From Lotus japonicus (taxonomy: Eukaryota; Streptophyta; Magnoliopsida; Fabales; Fabaceae), in the NCBI RefSeq assembly GCF_012489685.1, contig NC_080043.1, positions 36,657,127-36,721,126 on the forward strand: a stretch of DNA of 64,000 nt, in the 5' to 3' direction. A program made the translations under genes and the position numbers. Under the pieces are notes generated by a model. That model was not told where the DNA came from and searched no databases. It worked only from the letters and a program-made list of their open reading frames with translations. Positions 24,115 to 34,670 of this stretch are shown in pieces. The number at the start of each line of letters is the position of its first letter. Position 1 is the first letter of the stretch.

Positions 24115-26740
24115 TCAAAGTAGATCAATTTTGCCACTCTCTACAAGTGCCTTTATTGATTTGTAACATATGAAGTAGAGGACACCAGCCTCCATCTCAA
24201 AGAGCTTCGACCTGCCAGAACAATCAATTAAACTGCTTCTTTACCATCTTCCACAGAGCAGAACAAATTCATACGAGAAAAAAGAAAATTACCTGTCATC
24301 AACTGGTCCATCTTCAAGTTGAATGCCTGTGAGATATTCTTTACTTCTACATAAAACAAATGTGTCTTGCTGTGGTTCTGGGACTGAAACAGGCAAACAA
24401 AATAATTGTCTGAGAACAAGGATTGTTCATGTCAGCAGACATCCTAGTCTGAAGGAAATAACATATATTAGAGAATTGATTAAGAAAGCAATCCAACTAG
24501 ACCAGAGATAAACTTGAGCAAGGTTAATGTGCCTTTTGGTATTCGCTATTGGAATATTCGAAAGAAAGAGAAGCTACAAGGTCATTTAGTATTTATAGGG
24601 ATATAAAAATATCATTATAGCCATCAGCATAAAGTATTATGACACAATTATTAGCCATCTAATTTGGTCATGGAATGAGCACTACCAGAGGTATGATGCA
24701 CGTCAAAACAACTTCCAGTAAAATATGTGAAGATTAGCATCCAGGATCTCATCCATATAGCTAGAAATTAGCAAAAATACTCCAAGCATAAAGGTCATAA
24801 TTTATCGAAATGGTACTGCAAAACTGATCCTCAGACTGAGTTTGATGTTCTTGATCCAATAATTGCAAAAAATTTCATATAACTTACCAATGTGCTACCA
24901 AGAAACTTTATCTCACAACAGCCTGATAGTTTTTAGGTAAAGCAAAGTCAAATACCTAAACAGGTATAAAAGAGTCCAGAAGAGCTAATGCAATAACATA
25001 ACCCAAATTGAATTCTAAAGATGGAAAATTACCCATGTCATCCTCTTCACTAATTACAGATTGCTTTTGAACAGACTGATAATTTTCAGGCAATTTAGAT
25101 AGAACACTCTCCTCTAAGTGCTGTTTTAGGTCATCTGTACACCTGCAACCATCAAACTAGATTCAGAACACCAAAACTAGAATTCTATTATGCTATACAG
25201 CTATAAGTTAATACACATTGGTAGTCAGAAAAAAAAGTAAAGGATAGCATTACCTTCTAGTGAAATTTTTCTCTTCAGTAGATAGCCTGTTCCAAAGTTC
25301 ATCAGTTTTTTGGATGTGGAACATGTACTTTTCAATCTACAATAAAAACATGCTCATGAAATTAGCCATAACTCAATCTAATGAATACAGAAATTGATCC
25401 AGTATATTCAAAGCATAACTAATCTTCAAATACTTTAGCAACTAAAATGTACCACCCTAACTATTTTTAAAAGAAAACCCTTAAGTTGGTCCTGCAAAGT
25501 TACACCAGTCACCACAATCAGTCCTCCAAAAAAATTGATCACCACTTCAGTCTATCAAATATCTTAAACATCACCAATTAGTCTTTTAGAAGTTTTATCA
25601 CCATGTTAGTCTCATCTAAACTGACACCACATTTGTCCTCATGAACAATTAAAGTGGCAGCATAAAAAAGATGAATTGATGAATTAAAGCATTAAAGGAC
25701 TAATTTGGTAACATTTTTGTAAAGACTAATAACATCAAACTTTAATAGGGAATAATTTGGTAACCAAATTTTCAGAGGACTAATGTCATCACATATGTAA
25801 CTTTGAAAGAACAATTTAAAGGTTTACTCTTATTTTAAAACATATTACATAGGTAGGTAGAAATGAAGGCTGTAGAAACGTTAGAAAGGGGGCAATAGTA
25901 TTTAGGGAGAAATGTCTTCCGAAAGAAAGTCTACACGGAAAAATTAATTTATATCAAGCTAAACAATAATGCAAATGCATCCACTCTAACCCTTGAGGTT
26001 AAGGATACAATAAACTTTAATGGTTCATTTTTCTTAGTTCCTACTGAATGAGACAGGTTTGACTTAACACCCACGATAATTCTATTTCCTTGAGCATAAA
26101 GCTAAAAGCTACCAAATGGCTAGCTACCTTCTGGATGCGGATGCGAAGATATGATCTTAATAGAAACAGGGTTCTATCAATGTCCATCTGATACAAAGAT
26201 AACGAATGAGGGTCAGCTCCAGCAGCGCCTTTCTCCTCAACAGTATCTTCCTGCGAAAAAAATCAAATAATCGAATTAGGAGAAAAAAGTGTTCACAAAT
26301 CACAGGACTGTAAAGGTACATGAACTTAATGCAGTCACATCAGCAAGGAACAAAATATCTATTTTTCTTCAGAAAAATAGCATAATACTCCTGTTCAGAA
26401 TACTAATCCCATACATCTCATAAATGAAAACCCACTAGAATACAGATTAGTCTCATTCTAATTTCTTTCAGTTGATGAAAAAATTGAGCATTATATACAG
26501 GTTATGATAACAAGACTCAAATTCATTTCAAGTTGGGGTTTTGAGTGTTTGAAAAGCTACCATCAATTGAATCTGTTCTCTGACACGGTTGATCAAATCA
26601 GATTCAAATCGAAGAATCTCAGGGGCTGCCTTCTCACTACGCCAAGCTCGCTTGAGCAGTTCAAAATCGGTGGTTGAAATCAAGGCATCATAATCGTCAG
26701 TGAGAACCGTTGGTCCTCCTTCCACAGAGTTCGAATCCAT
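24115..26740 (-). CDS. SLD5: GINS complex subunit SLD5, 6 exons
   Basis: SLD5 is one of four GINS subunits. GINS binds MCM2-7 and CDC45 to form the replicative CMG helicase in the nucleus. Exons, in gene order: 26561-26740, 26128-26250, 25254-25336, 25033-25142, 24293-24383 and 24115-24211. They total 684 bp (227 aa), in frame throughout with GT-AG introns. The N-terminal helical domain holds DDYDALISTTDFELLKRAWR and KAAPEILRFE. The middle has RTLFLLRSYLRIRIQKIEKY. The C-terminal domain reads FVLCRSKEYLTGIQLEDG and then LFEMEAGVLYFICYKSIKAL, ending KIDLL. The length fits the family. The first ATG is used; the upstream leader in the same orientation is GC-rich with GCA/CAG repeats (about 26870-26930). 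Confidence 0.96.
25458..25850. mobile_element. Possible inverted-repeat MITE in SLD5 intron 2
   Basis: The left arm (ttttaaaagaaaaccctta through gtcctgcaaagttac) is imperfectly complementary to the right arm (gtaactttgaaagaacaa through cttattttaaaa). The interior repeats ggactaatttggtaac-like words in both orientations. No clear target duplication was found. Confidence 0.5.
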
Positions 26741-27316
26741 TGATCACAATTGAGAATGAAGACACTGTGGCACCGTAGCTGGTGCTGGTACCGAAATCTG
26801 GCGGTGGCGCTGGGACCGGAAAAGAGGATGGCGGCGCCAGGAACGACGGCGTAGAGGTGGATCTGGGCTTCGCGTGAGGAGGAGCGGCGCGGCGGTAGCA
26901 GCAACAGCAACAGCAACCTCAAATCGGGTGGAGGAGTGAGCTGCGGTGGCGGCGCGGTTGCGGAGGAGAAAGGAGGTGGTGCGATTTGGGTTGTGAAAGG
27001 GAGATGATGGTGGTGACGCAATTTGTTTTTTTATTTTTTTGTTTCTCTTATACAGAAGCTGTTTCTTTTTGGGAATTAAATTTCCCGCCTCCTCACTAAA
27101 TTTCCAAAACCCCATAATACCCCTCCCCTTTCAACTTCTAAACTCCCACCCCACCCTCCCCACTCTTGATTCTTTAAGCACCTTTCTTCTCTTCACTCCC
27201 TCTCTCCCTTCAACCTCTCACGCTCTCTCCCTTCCTTTCTCCAAGGTATGGTCTCTCCCTCCTTTCAACCTCTTCATCGGTCTGCCATTAATATTTTTTT
27301 TCCGAGATTTAGGTTT
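26741..27316. other. SLD5 leader and promoter region
   Basis: Unlike its surroundings, this stretch is GC-rich at 26770-26990, with CAG/GCA and GGTGG repeats, as in a short 5' leader and core promoter. ORFs here are low-complexity shadows. 27110-27250 is a CT-rich tract leading into the palindrome array. Confidence 0.45.
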
Positions 27317-27826
27317 TTCCGGGTTATAGAACCCGGAATGCATTAGTTTTTTTCCAGGAGTTAGACCCTGAAATATTTAGTGAGATTTGTTAGATATTTT
27401 CGGGTTCTTGAATCCATAAGACATTATTTAACCTGCGGGAATTAGAACCCGGTATATTTAGGAAGTTATGCTAGATATTTTTCGGGTTCTAGAACTCATA
27501 ATGCATTTCTTAACTTATGGGAATTAAAACCCGGAAGGTTCATATAGTTTATGTTAAGTAATTCCAAGATGTAGAACCCGAAATACATTTTTTAATGTCC
27601 GGGAATTAAAACCTGGAATTTAGGAAGCTATGTTAGATATTTTCCGAGTTCTAGAACCTGGAATGCTCTATTTAAGTCACGGGAATTAAAACCCAGAATT
27701 TTCATGTAGTTTATGTTAATTAATTCCGGGAATTAAATCCCGGAACGTTTATTTAATTCATGTTATTATTTCCGGGATCTAAATCCCGGAAAGCATTACT
27801 TATCTTCCTAGGTATATATCCTGGAA
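27317..27826. repeat. Array of about 13 imperfect CCGGG palindromes
   Basis: Short palindromes of about 18-22 bp with the form ccggg(n8)cccgg recur every 30-60 bases. Examples are ccgggttatagaacccgg (27319), ccgggaattaaatcccgg (27726) and ccgggatctaaatcccgg (27772), with weaker ones between them, such as near 27352, 27401, 27436, 27482, 27517, 27563, 27599 and 27643. A longer-range unit (tttaggaagttatgctagatatttt) also repeats. It lies immediately upstream of a MAIN-like coding fragment. Confidence 0.8.
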
Positions 27827-27909
27827 CAAAACAAAAATTGAAATTTTATTTTTTATATTTTGTATACCAAAGTTTTGCTGATGTTTTTTAAATTACACAT
27901 TGTTTACAA

Positions 27910-28300
27910 ATGGCTCGCACACGTGGAGGAGGTAGAGGTCAGGTGGACCATGGACTTGGCCGTGGACGTGGTCAGACATCGGGACCACGTGTGCCCTATA
28001 CAACATCGCACCATAAGCGACTACGGGATGAGGCAGAGGCTTTAGCTGCCGCTCCTGCTTCACCACCACCTGCTCAGGTGGAGCCTCTTCATGAGGATGC
28101 TGAGGTGGAGCCTCCTCATGAGGATGCTCTGGTGGACCCCGCTGTAGAAGTTGCTAAGCAGGAGCTTGTTCCTTTTGCTTCGCGAATGCTTTCCCTTCAG
28201 CAGGACCCTCTGTTCCCTTGAGGACTTGTCATTGTTGACATCCTACGCAGGTCATGTGGCTCCTTTCTTATGGCATGTTGTGTTGCAGACCCCGATATGT
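27910..28300 (+). pseudogene. MAIN-like (plant mobile domain) N-terminal fragment
   Basis: The ORF at 27910-28221 starts MARTRGGGRGQ with Gly/Arg-rich repeats, followed by Pro/Glu-rich PPHEDA repeats. This is the usual N terminus of MAIN-like proteins carried by plant transposons. After a frame change near 28205 the next frame reads LSLLTSYAGHVAPFLWH. That resembles the DTSLLTSYxxHVAxxLW start of the plant mobile domain. The domain then ends abruptly, so it is a truncated, frameshifted copy. Plant mobile domains are often transposon-associated, and this one is too short to function. Confidence 0.6.
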
Positions 28301-28833
28301 ATCATTGTTCCGAATTTAATCTATGTGTGTATGCTTTGATGTTTGTTCATTGTTCCGAATTTAATCTATGTGTGTATTCTCCATAGTAGGGTTTGTCCAT
28401 GCAATCCTGAACCGAACCCGACCAAACCGGTCGGTTTTTTAATGAATGGTTTGGTTCGGTCTCGGTTTTGGGCGGTTCAAGCTAGGGTTTTTTTTTGTCA
28501 AAGATGTATGGAATTAAAACTCAAAGGTTTGTCAAACGACACTTACAACATGCGAGAAAACTCTCTAAGAGTGCTATCACAATGCACAAATACATAAGCA
28601 AATTAAGTGCAAGCATGCACACTCAGCTGAAACAAACAGCTAAAACATGGTGTAAAAACCTAGAGCCCAACAAAAGCCCCTAACATCCCAATGACAGAGA
28701 GCCAATTAACTTCTGAGCAGAAAAGAAATAACATCATTTTTAACCAGTGCTCCCTCTCTACAACGAAACGGCTCAGCTGGAGTTTAGTGCGGCGGCGAAG
28801 GCTTCAGCGGCACCAATACGGGTCAACTCTGCA

Positions 28834-31478
28834 TGTAACACCCCGATTTCTTGAGTGTCACACAGTAACCAAATAATCCATTTTCGCAAAGAATTTTCGT
28901 CGATTCAATTATTAATCTTCAATTAATGATAAATGTTCATTTATTGTGAAACTCTTGAAAACTTAGCCGGATAACTTGCGGAATTAAAAGAAATAGACGT
29001 AAACCTCGTCATTAAATTAATCCATAACATAATAAAGATAATCGTTGAAAAGATCCTCAAAGTAAGATTACATCAACTCTTTGAAAAAGACGTATCCAAA
29101 GTGAGAAAGTAAATAAGGTACGGTGCTAACGGTCACTCAACCCAACAGGAAAGTAAAGGTCACTCGGACTCCTCATCATCTTCATCAACCTCCACAGGCT
29201 CCAGCCGATCGAAGAATCCTCTAAGCTTTCGTTGCGGCTTTTCCTGATCCTTAGTCTTCTGCTTGTCGGGAGCGGCCACTTGGTCTCGTACCAAAAGTGC
29301 ACTGGGCTCTGCCACTGGCTGCTCCGAAGCGATCTCCATATCCTCCGAAGGGTCTAGCTCCTCCTCAGATACATGTACAGATGATTTCCTGGAACCCGCG
29401 TCCATAGGGAATTGGAAACGAGGGGGTGCATAAGGCATCTTCACCCTCCCGTTCTCCTGCTCCTGAATCTCGATGACTCCTCCTCTGCTGTCACGTCTCG
29501 TAAGCTTAGCACCGCCGACATAAATGCGACGCACTTGGCGTGAGTCGGACACCCAAGCATCGTCGTTCTCCTCGTCACGGAGCGTCAGTGTCCAAGAATA
29601 CACTGAACTCATGGTCAGCACCATCTGCCCCCCCCCCCAGAACAAAACAAATAACAGATAGTAGAGGGTCAGATCTCATGCCATATAAGCAAATAAATCA
29701 AATAAGTCGCATATTATCACAAGATTAAGTAAGGATATATACATATTCATAACTCAGTTAGCCACCTAATAGTTTAGTTAGGCTAACGTCCTCACCATCA
29801 CACAACCACCACATTCACCTTGGCCAATCACGATCATCCGCAGATGAACAATCTCGAGGGGACCACACAGTCAACTCACATTTCCCGGGGAGACCACACA
29901 GTCAATCCCTAACCCTTGACTCAGTTAGGGTCGTCACATGGAGACCACACAGTCAATCCATAAAGTTCTCCCTCGCGTGCAAGTAACCGTTTGTCTCTAA
30001 CGGCACCATCGTTCTCATGGTCCATAGCCTACTCTAGCACTATAGCCATGCAATACTACTTGCAAGCGAAATCTCATTCTCTAGGCTTACTACTAAAGTC
30101 AAGTTATAGAAGTAAGCTATTTAAGCATTATATATTGCATAACACTAAGAGGTCTAGGGTTTGATCCCTTCCTCTCACATGAGCATCAAATCATCATACA
30201 TCTCTCACCAAATAAGCAAGACATACGCCTCAACCCTAGAGAGCGTAGGGTTCGACCAAACAACACTACTAATCACATGTTCGTATTCTCATAATCATAA
30301 TACTAAATTCAGTACCAAATCATCATGCTAATTCATAGACAAGAGAACATAAGAAAATTTCCGCTGAAACCCTCAAAATAGGGTTCGGCCGTGAGCACAT
30401 TTTAGGCTAGGGTTTTCCAAATTTTTTGATCTTATTGCATCAAGTTTCTCAAGCCTATTTCCAGTAGGGTTTCATCATAAAATCTCATTAAAATTCAGAT
30501 CCATTGCATGTTATACAACACAAGTCAAATCTAGGCAACTTAGTGGAAAAATAGTAACTTTTCACATGTGATCAACAAGGATTCATGGCATCACATAAAA
30601 GCATAGCAAAAACAGAAACATTGCATCATATTCATGCATAAAGAAAGTTTCTCATCATGCAAATAAATTCCCCATAGCATAACCCACCCAAAATTGCATT
30701 TTCCCCACATAAAATCATAGATTTTCATCATAAAACTCGCCTAGACTCTACCCGGACCAGATCTGCCCTCACCTTAGTTTTTGGTATGAAAGGATGATGA
30801 AAAGGTGATGAATGAAGAGACAACTCCTTGTTGTTCCTCTGCACGTGCTCGATCTCTTCCCCTTGCTCTCTCCTTCTCTTCCTCCCTCGCTCTCCTTCTC
30901 TTCTTCTTCTCTCTCTCGCGTTTTCTTTCTCTCTTTCTCTCAAACCCTTTCTTTCTTTTCTCCTCTGAATATTTCACGTGAAAGTGTGTATGGGAAACCC
31001 TTCTAATTCATCTTTTGGTGATAATGAAAACAAAGCAAAATCCCCCCCCCCTTTCTTCACCAAAACCGGCGGCACACACACAACACTAGGCCTAGGGTTT
31101 TCCTTTTCCTTTTTCTTACTTTCTAGCCCAAGCCCAAAATCATCTAATTAATTTTATTAATTATTAATTAAAATAAATAAAATAAAAACAAAAACTTCAT
31201 TCCCTCTCTAAGTGGCCGGCGGCCACAACAAATTTTTAGGGTTTCCAAACCCTTTTTTTTTTTCATCCACATGCTTATTGAATTTAATTCAATTATTCAA
31301 TTTTTATTAAATAAAAACTGAAATAAATAAATAAATAACCTAAACCCAATCTTATTCATCTCAAGATAATAAATTCCACATACGTCATCAATCAAGCAAA
31401 CACATCCTTCACTAGGACTTCACAATTATTATTCATCTCAAATAATAATAATTATACTAATAAAATTAGGGTCTTACA
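28834..31478 (-). mobile_element. Solo LTR of a gypsy-type element, with its own ORF
   Basis: The + strand begins tgtaacaccccgatttc and ends aaaattagggtcttaca. The 5-bp duplication ctgca lies at 28829-28833 and 31479-31483. No internal retroviral domains or primer site are seen, so it is a solo LTR of 2645 bp. Comparison with the copy at 1-728 and the shared ORF sets its sense as minus. It contains a purine/pyrimidine-asymmetric low-complexity block at 30830-30970. Confidence 0.85.
29160..29645 (-). CDS. ORF within the solo LTR (161 aa), unknown product
   Basis: The N-terminal part reads MSSVYSWTLTLRDEENDDAW (Met near residue 13), then a basic stretch with RRIYVGGAKLTRR, and ends in a highly acidic tail (EVDEDDEESE). 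The copy at 275-493 preserves the SWxLxLRDE motif and an acidic run on the corresponding strand, which suggests the ORF belongs to the element. I recognise no domain. The first twelve codons overlap a C-run and are doubtful as a start. Confidence 0.45.
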   Translation of the reverse strand: MFWGGGQMVLTMSSVYSWTLTLRDEENDDAWVSDSRQVRRIYVGGAKLTRRDSRGGVIEIQEQENGRVKMPYAPPRFQFPMDAGSRKSSVHVSEEELDPSEDMEIASEQPVAEPSALLVRDQVAAPDKQKTKDQEKPQRKLRGFFDRLEPVEVDEDDEESE

Positions 31479-31817
31479 CTGCAACGTTGAGGACAAGGAA
31501 AAGAGAACTTTTGTAGATTCCAAACATGCAACAGCAGGAGTTGCAAAACTGGGAAAGGGATGGAAAGACCACCAAAGCATCTGGATCGAGCTTGTAGATC
31601 ACTAAAGCTTTATCAGAGAACTTGTTTCATCTGGATATGAAAAGAATAGTGTCAGATCTGGAGCTTTGGCACCCGGTGGTAGATGGCGGCAGCCAAGGCC
31701 AGAGGAGGCAAGGGTGGCAGCAGCGGCGGCGACGGGTATGGCCGTGGAGGAGAGGGTGGCGGCGGGTTGAGGAAGATGGTGATGGCCAAGGAAAAAAGGG
31801 GTGAAAATCCAAAACAA

Positions 31818-31957
31818 ACCCACTTATTTGGGTAAAGGATCCACCTAATGTGGAAGAGAACCCACCTGATGTGGGAAGAAAACCTACCTAAAGCAGGAAA
31901 AGAAACTCCCTAGAGGAGGAGAAGTCCCCGAAAGGGGGAGGAGCCCCCCAAGGGGGA
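31818..31957. repeat. Run of seven mini-hairpins spaced about 21 nt
   Basis: Successive short palindromes are acccacttatttgggt (31818), ccacctaatgtgg (31841), cccacctgatgtggg (31861), cctacctaaagcagg (31883), ctccctagaggag (31906), tccccgaaaggggga (31925) and cccccaaggggg (31945). Each has a 4-6 bp stem and a short loop, separated by purine linkers such as aagaaaa. The stems differ in sequence, so pairing is kept while the bases change. It lies in the 5' part of the LINE-like insertion. Confidence 0.85.
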
Positions 31958-32025
31958 GAAGCAGCGCTCAGTACTCAAAACCCTAGCAGACGTTCAAAAC
32001 TGAGGAAAAGCCGGTACAAGCTAGG

Positions 32026-33054
32026 CTTAAATTGGTCGGTTTCGGTTTGGGCTCTGGCCCGACCAATCCGACCGAAGTAATTATTTTTAACTAGGGCTCC
32101 TAGACGTTAGTAACCTTTCTCTTCTCTATCTCCTCTCCTCTCTCCTTTTCGCCGACCAACCGCTCCTCTCCTCCTTCCAAAAGCCAGCTGCCGCTTGTCT
32201 TCCCCTTTATTCCCTTCCCACTTCACCACCTCCAATTCTCCTCCGAGTTTCGAAGTTCTCCAACCGCCCAAGGTGCCACCTTTTTTGTCATCACCTCCGC
32301 CAGGTTCGACCCTAGAAACGCCCTCTTCGTGTCTGTCCTGTGTGGCCATCACTTCAGCGCCTCCTCTAGGTTCGAAAGCTTCCCTCTTCAGATGCGATTC
32401 CAGATCGAAGAACCTTGGCATGGTTATGGCTTCATGACGTTCGAGATCAAAGAACTATGTCGTCCTCGCCTCTGTTCAAGTCGTTAGCATCACAAGTTTC
32501 TACCTTTTTCTCTTTTTCTCACCTTCATCCCCTTTTCTGTTGCAAAATTTTAATTTTTGGATCATTGCAAGTTGTAATATTATTTTCTTATGCCCAATTT
32601 CTGGATCTATGTATTGGACTTGATGGTTTTGGTATTGCAACCTTGAAAAGTTTCTATCTTTGCTATGATTTGGTTTCTGTCCTTGCTTACACTCATCATC
32701 TCATCTTTTCTTTTTGTGATTTTTTTTCTGGATGTTGAACGGTACGAACTCACCTGTTAAAACCGTAAACCGTCAAAATCGAACCCAATTAACCCGTGAG
32801 AACTGGGCGGTCGGCGGCAGGCCTGGTGGTTTGGTGATTTTCACCCGACGAAACCGATATTTTCAGCCTGAAACTGACCGAATCTCTCCGGTGGACCGGC
32901 CTACTCCAGAGCATAAGTCCAGAAAAACTAGTAACCAAATCAATTTAAGTTTGGCCTATGAATCAAAATTCAAGGGTGAATTAAAAAACAAATTAAACAA
33001 AACAATTTTGAGAGCTATGAAAATATTGTTAAGTTCAAACGCATCATAACGTTT
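32026..33054. other. No firm gene: repeat debris with short ORFs
   Basis: 32026-32100 and the flank at 28400-28486 share cggtttggttcggt-type words in both orientations, so the LINE-like insert probably landed in an older inverted-repeat element. 32110-32440 is CT-rich with overlapping ORFs and looks like a leader or fragment without a recognisable domain. 32740-32930 has more cgaaccc/aaccg words. Confidence 0.35.
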
Positions 33055-34385
33055 TTAAAATCTTATTTTGATTATAACAATTTTATAAAAGTCTCATTGA
33101 AAATTAAACTCACCATAGTATTTGCATTTCAGGAAAAACTCAAGCAATGTTATATGCTTCAACGTTCTATCAGCTCAAAAAGGAAAGCTTCAGAAGTTAC
33201 AAAACAGTTTGGGAAGCAAACTGACTCTCACTCAAGATCCAAGTCTCTGACCGTCCAATGCCACATCATCAGTCAGATTTATTGAAGACAAATTTTGAGC
33301 GCCAAAGTTAAAGTTCAATTGTAACCAGTTGCCCAACATTTAAATCAAAAGGCAACCAATTGATTTATATTCAAATAAGATCACGTGAAGACTAGTTTAC
33401 TTCAGCTAAAGGCACGCTGACTAACATGGGAAAAGTACAAGCCGTCAACATCATATTTCCTAATTGTCTCATGTCTGAAAAGTAGGCCAAGTCTATCACC
33501 ACCTACTAGCTGACAAACATCATCTTTACGGCTAAAAGATAGACTTACTTCTGAGCTCGCATTAAATGGAGCTACCAACCAAAGTCATTTGAATCAACGG
33601 TTTGATCTCCTTTCACAACGGCTAGAGCAACAGTTGGATTTTGTCTCACAACGGCTACAACACTAGCAAGCGAGTATATAAGGCACTCTTGAAGATTGAA
33701 GACCAAGAGAATTAATTCTGAAAGAACAAGAACTCAAGCATTTATTCCAATCTTCTCAAAAGCATTCAAAGCTCAAGCAAAAAGTTTCTAAGAGTCAAAC
33801 ACAAGCCTTTACTTCTGCAAGTGAAAGAGAGAATCTCGTACCTTAAAAGAGTCAAATCTTTTTATTCTCTTCTCACTTTGTTTTAGAACTCTTAAGTGAT
33901 CCAAAATCAGATCTGAACCCAAACACTTAGAGTTCCAGTACCATAAATTCTCTACCACTACTCTTGAACGAAGAGAAATTCTGTAGAGTGATTTAATCTT
34001 TGTAAGATTATTGGAGAAGTCCTGAACAATACTTGTAGGAGGAGTCCTGTAGAATACTTGGAGAAGTCCGTGATAATACTTGTGGGAGAAGTCCTGTTGA
34101 ATACTTGTATTGGAGAAGTCTTTGATACTTGCTAGTGAAAATCTTGGTGGTGGCCAAGTACTGGATGTACCCCAATCGTTTAGGGTGAACCAGTATAAAT
34201 CTCTGCGTGCTAATCGTTCTGCTTTACTAACTTATTTCTGATGCACTAAACAGTTTACGAAAAGTCATACTTAACGTTTTCTGAAAAGAACTTCTATTCT
34301 TTTCATAAACCAAAGTTTTAAAACGTAAATTTCAAGAACACAATTCAAACCCCCTTTCTTGTGTTACTTATTTGCATGTCAAATA
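33055..34385 (+). mobile_element. Probable copia-type LTR
   Basis: It has the layout of a plant copia LTR: ttttgattataacaa near the start, a TATA-like gtatataagg at 33674-33683 followed by transcript-like AAG-rich leader sequence, degenerate tandem words gagaagtcctg and aatacttg (34014-34130), and a terminal aaaccccctttcttgtgtta block near 34348. The ends are approximate and no target duplication was identified. Confidence 0.55.
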
Positions 34386-34439
34386 TTTCACAAAAACTTA
34401 GGTAAAGCCAAACCATACACAGAAACTACTTTTCGGCGG

Positions 34440-34665
34440 TGATCATCTTGAATTTAGTGACTTCAATGAATTGCGAACAAAGTTTCATGTTCTCTGAGAA
34501 AAGGTTTCCCTGTCGTCATTTAAGTCGTCGCCGATTGTGTCGTCCGACGAAATAGGAGGGGTTGAGACATCCTCCCTCTCCTTTCGTGACAAGCTTATGG
34601 GAGGGAGAAGATCACCATGAGTGAAGGAGAGAAGGAACATGGTCAAGGAAGGAAAGATGAAGGTG
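34440..34665 (+). other. Fragment split by the SIRE-like solo LTR (left part)
   Basis: If the LTR and one cacta copy are removed, this joins 35885-36067 in an open frame. The left side contains SFRDKLMG-like coding and the right side reads KKEAMNELCNAWTESL and ends at a stop at about 36064-36066. It may be a LINE ORF1 or a gene fragment. I do not recognise a domain firmly. Confidence 0.3.
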
Positions 34666-34670
34666 CACTA

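Larger units (their letters stand above)
28487..32016 (-). mobile_element. LINE-like insertion, internally deleted, split by a solo LTR
   Basis: A T-run at 28487-28496 (the A-tail of a minus-strand element) and a right end at 32016 are flanked by the 9-bp duplication caagctagg (28478-28486 and 32017-32025). Removing the LTR at 28834-31478 leaves about 880 bp: a 3' untranslated part (28487-28828) and a GC-rich 5' part (31484-32016) with a hairpin array. No RT is present, so it is a deletion derivative or a non-autonomous relative. The short duplication makes the outer borders moderately certain. Confidence 0.55.

Noticed and set aside
26680..27115. ORFs of 113 and 123 codons overlapping the SLD5 start
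   Set aside because: They lie in the GC-rich leader, are low complexity, and overlap the well-supported first exon of SLD5 in other frames.
30728..31006. Arg/Glu-rich ORFs on the minus strand and Leu/Ser-rich ORFs on the plus strand
   Set aside because: They are opposite readings of a GAGA/CTCT low-complexity block inside the solo LTR, without a real protein signature.
31602..32421. ORFs of 60-104 codons in the LINE 5' part and its right flank
   Set aside because: The overlapping frames on both strands are GC-rich and low complexity. None shows a domain, and they span the element boundary at 32016.
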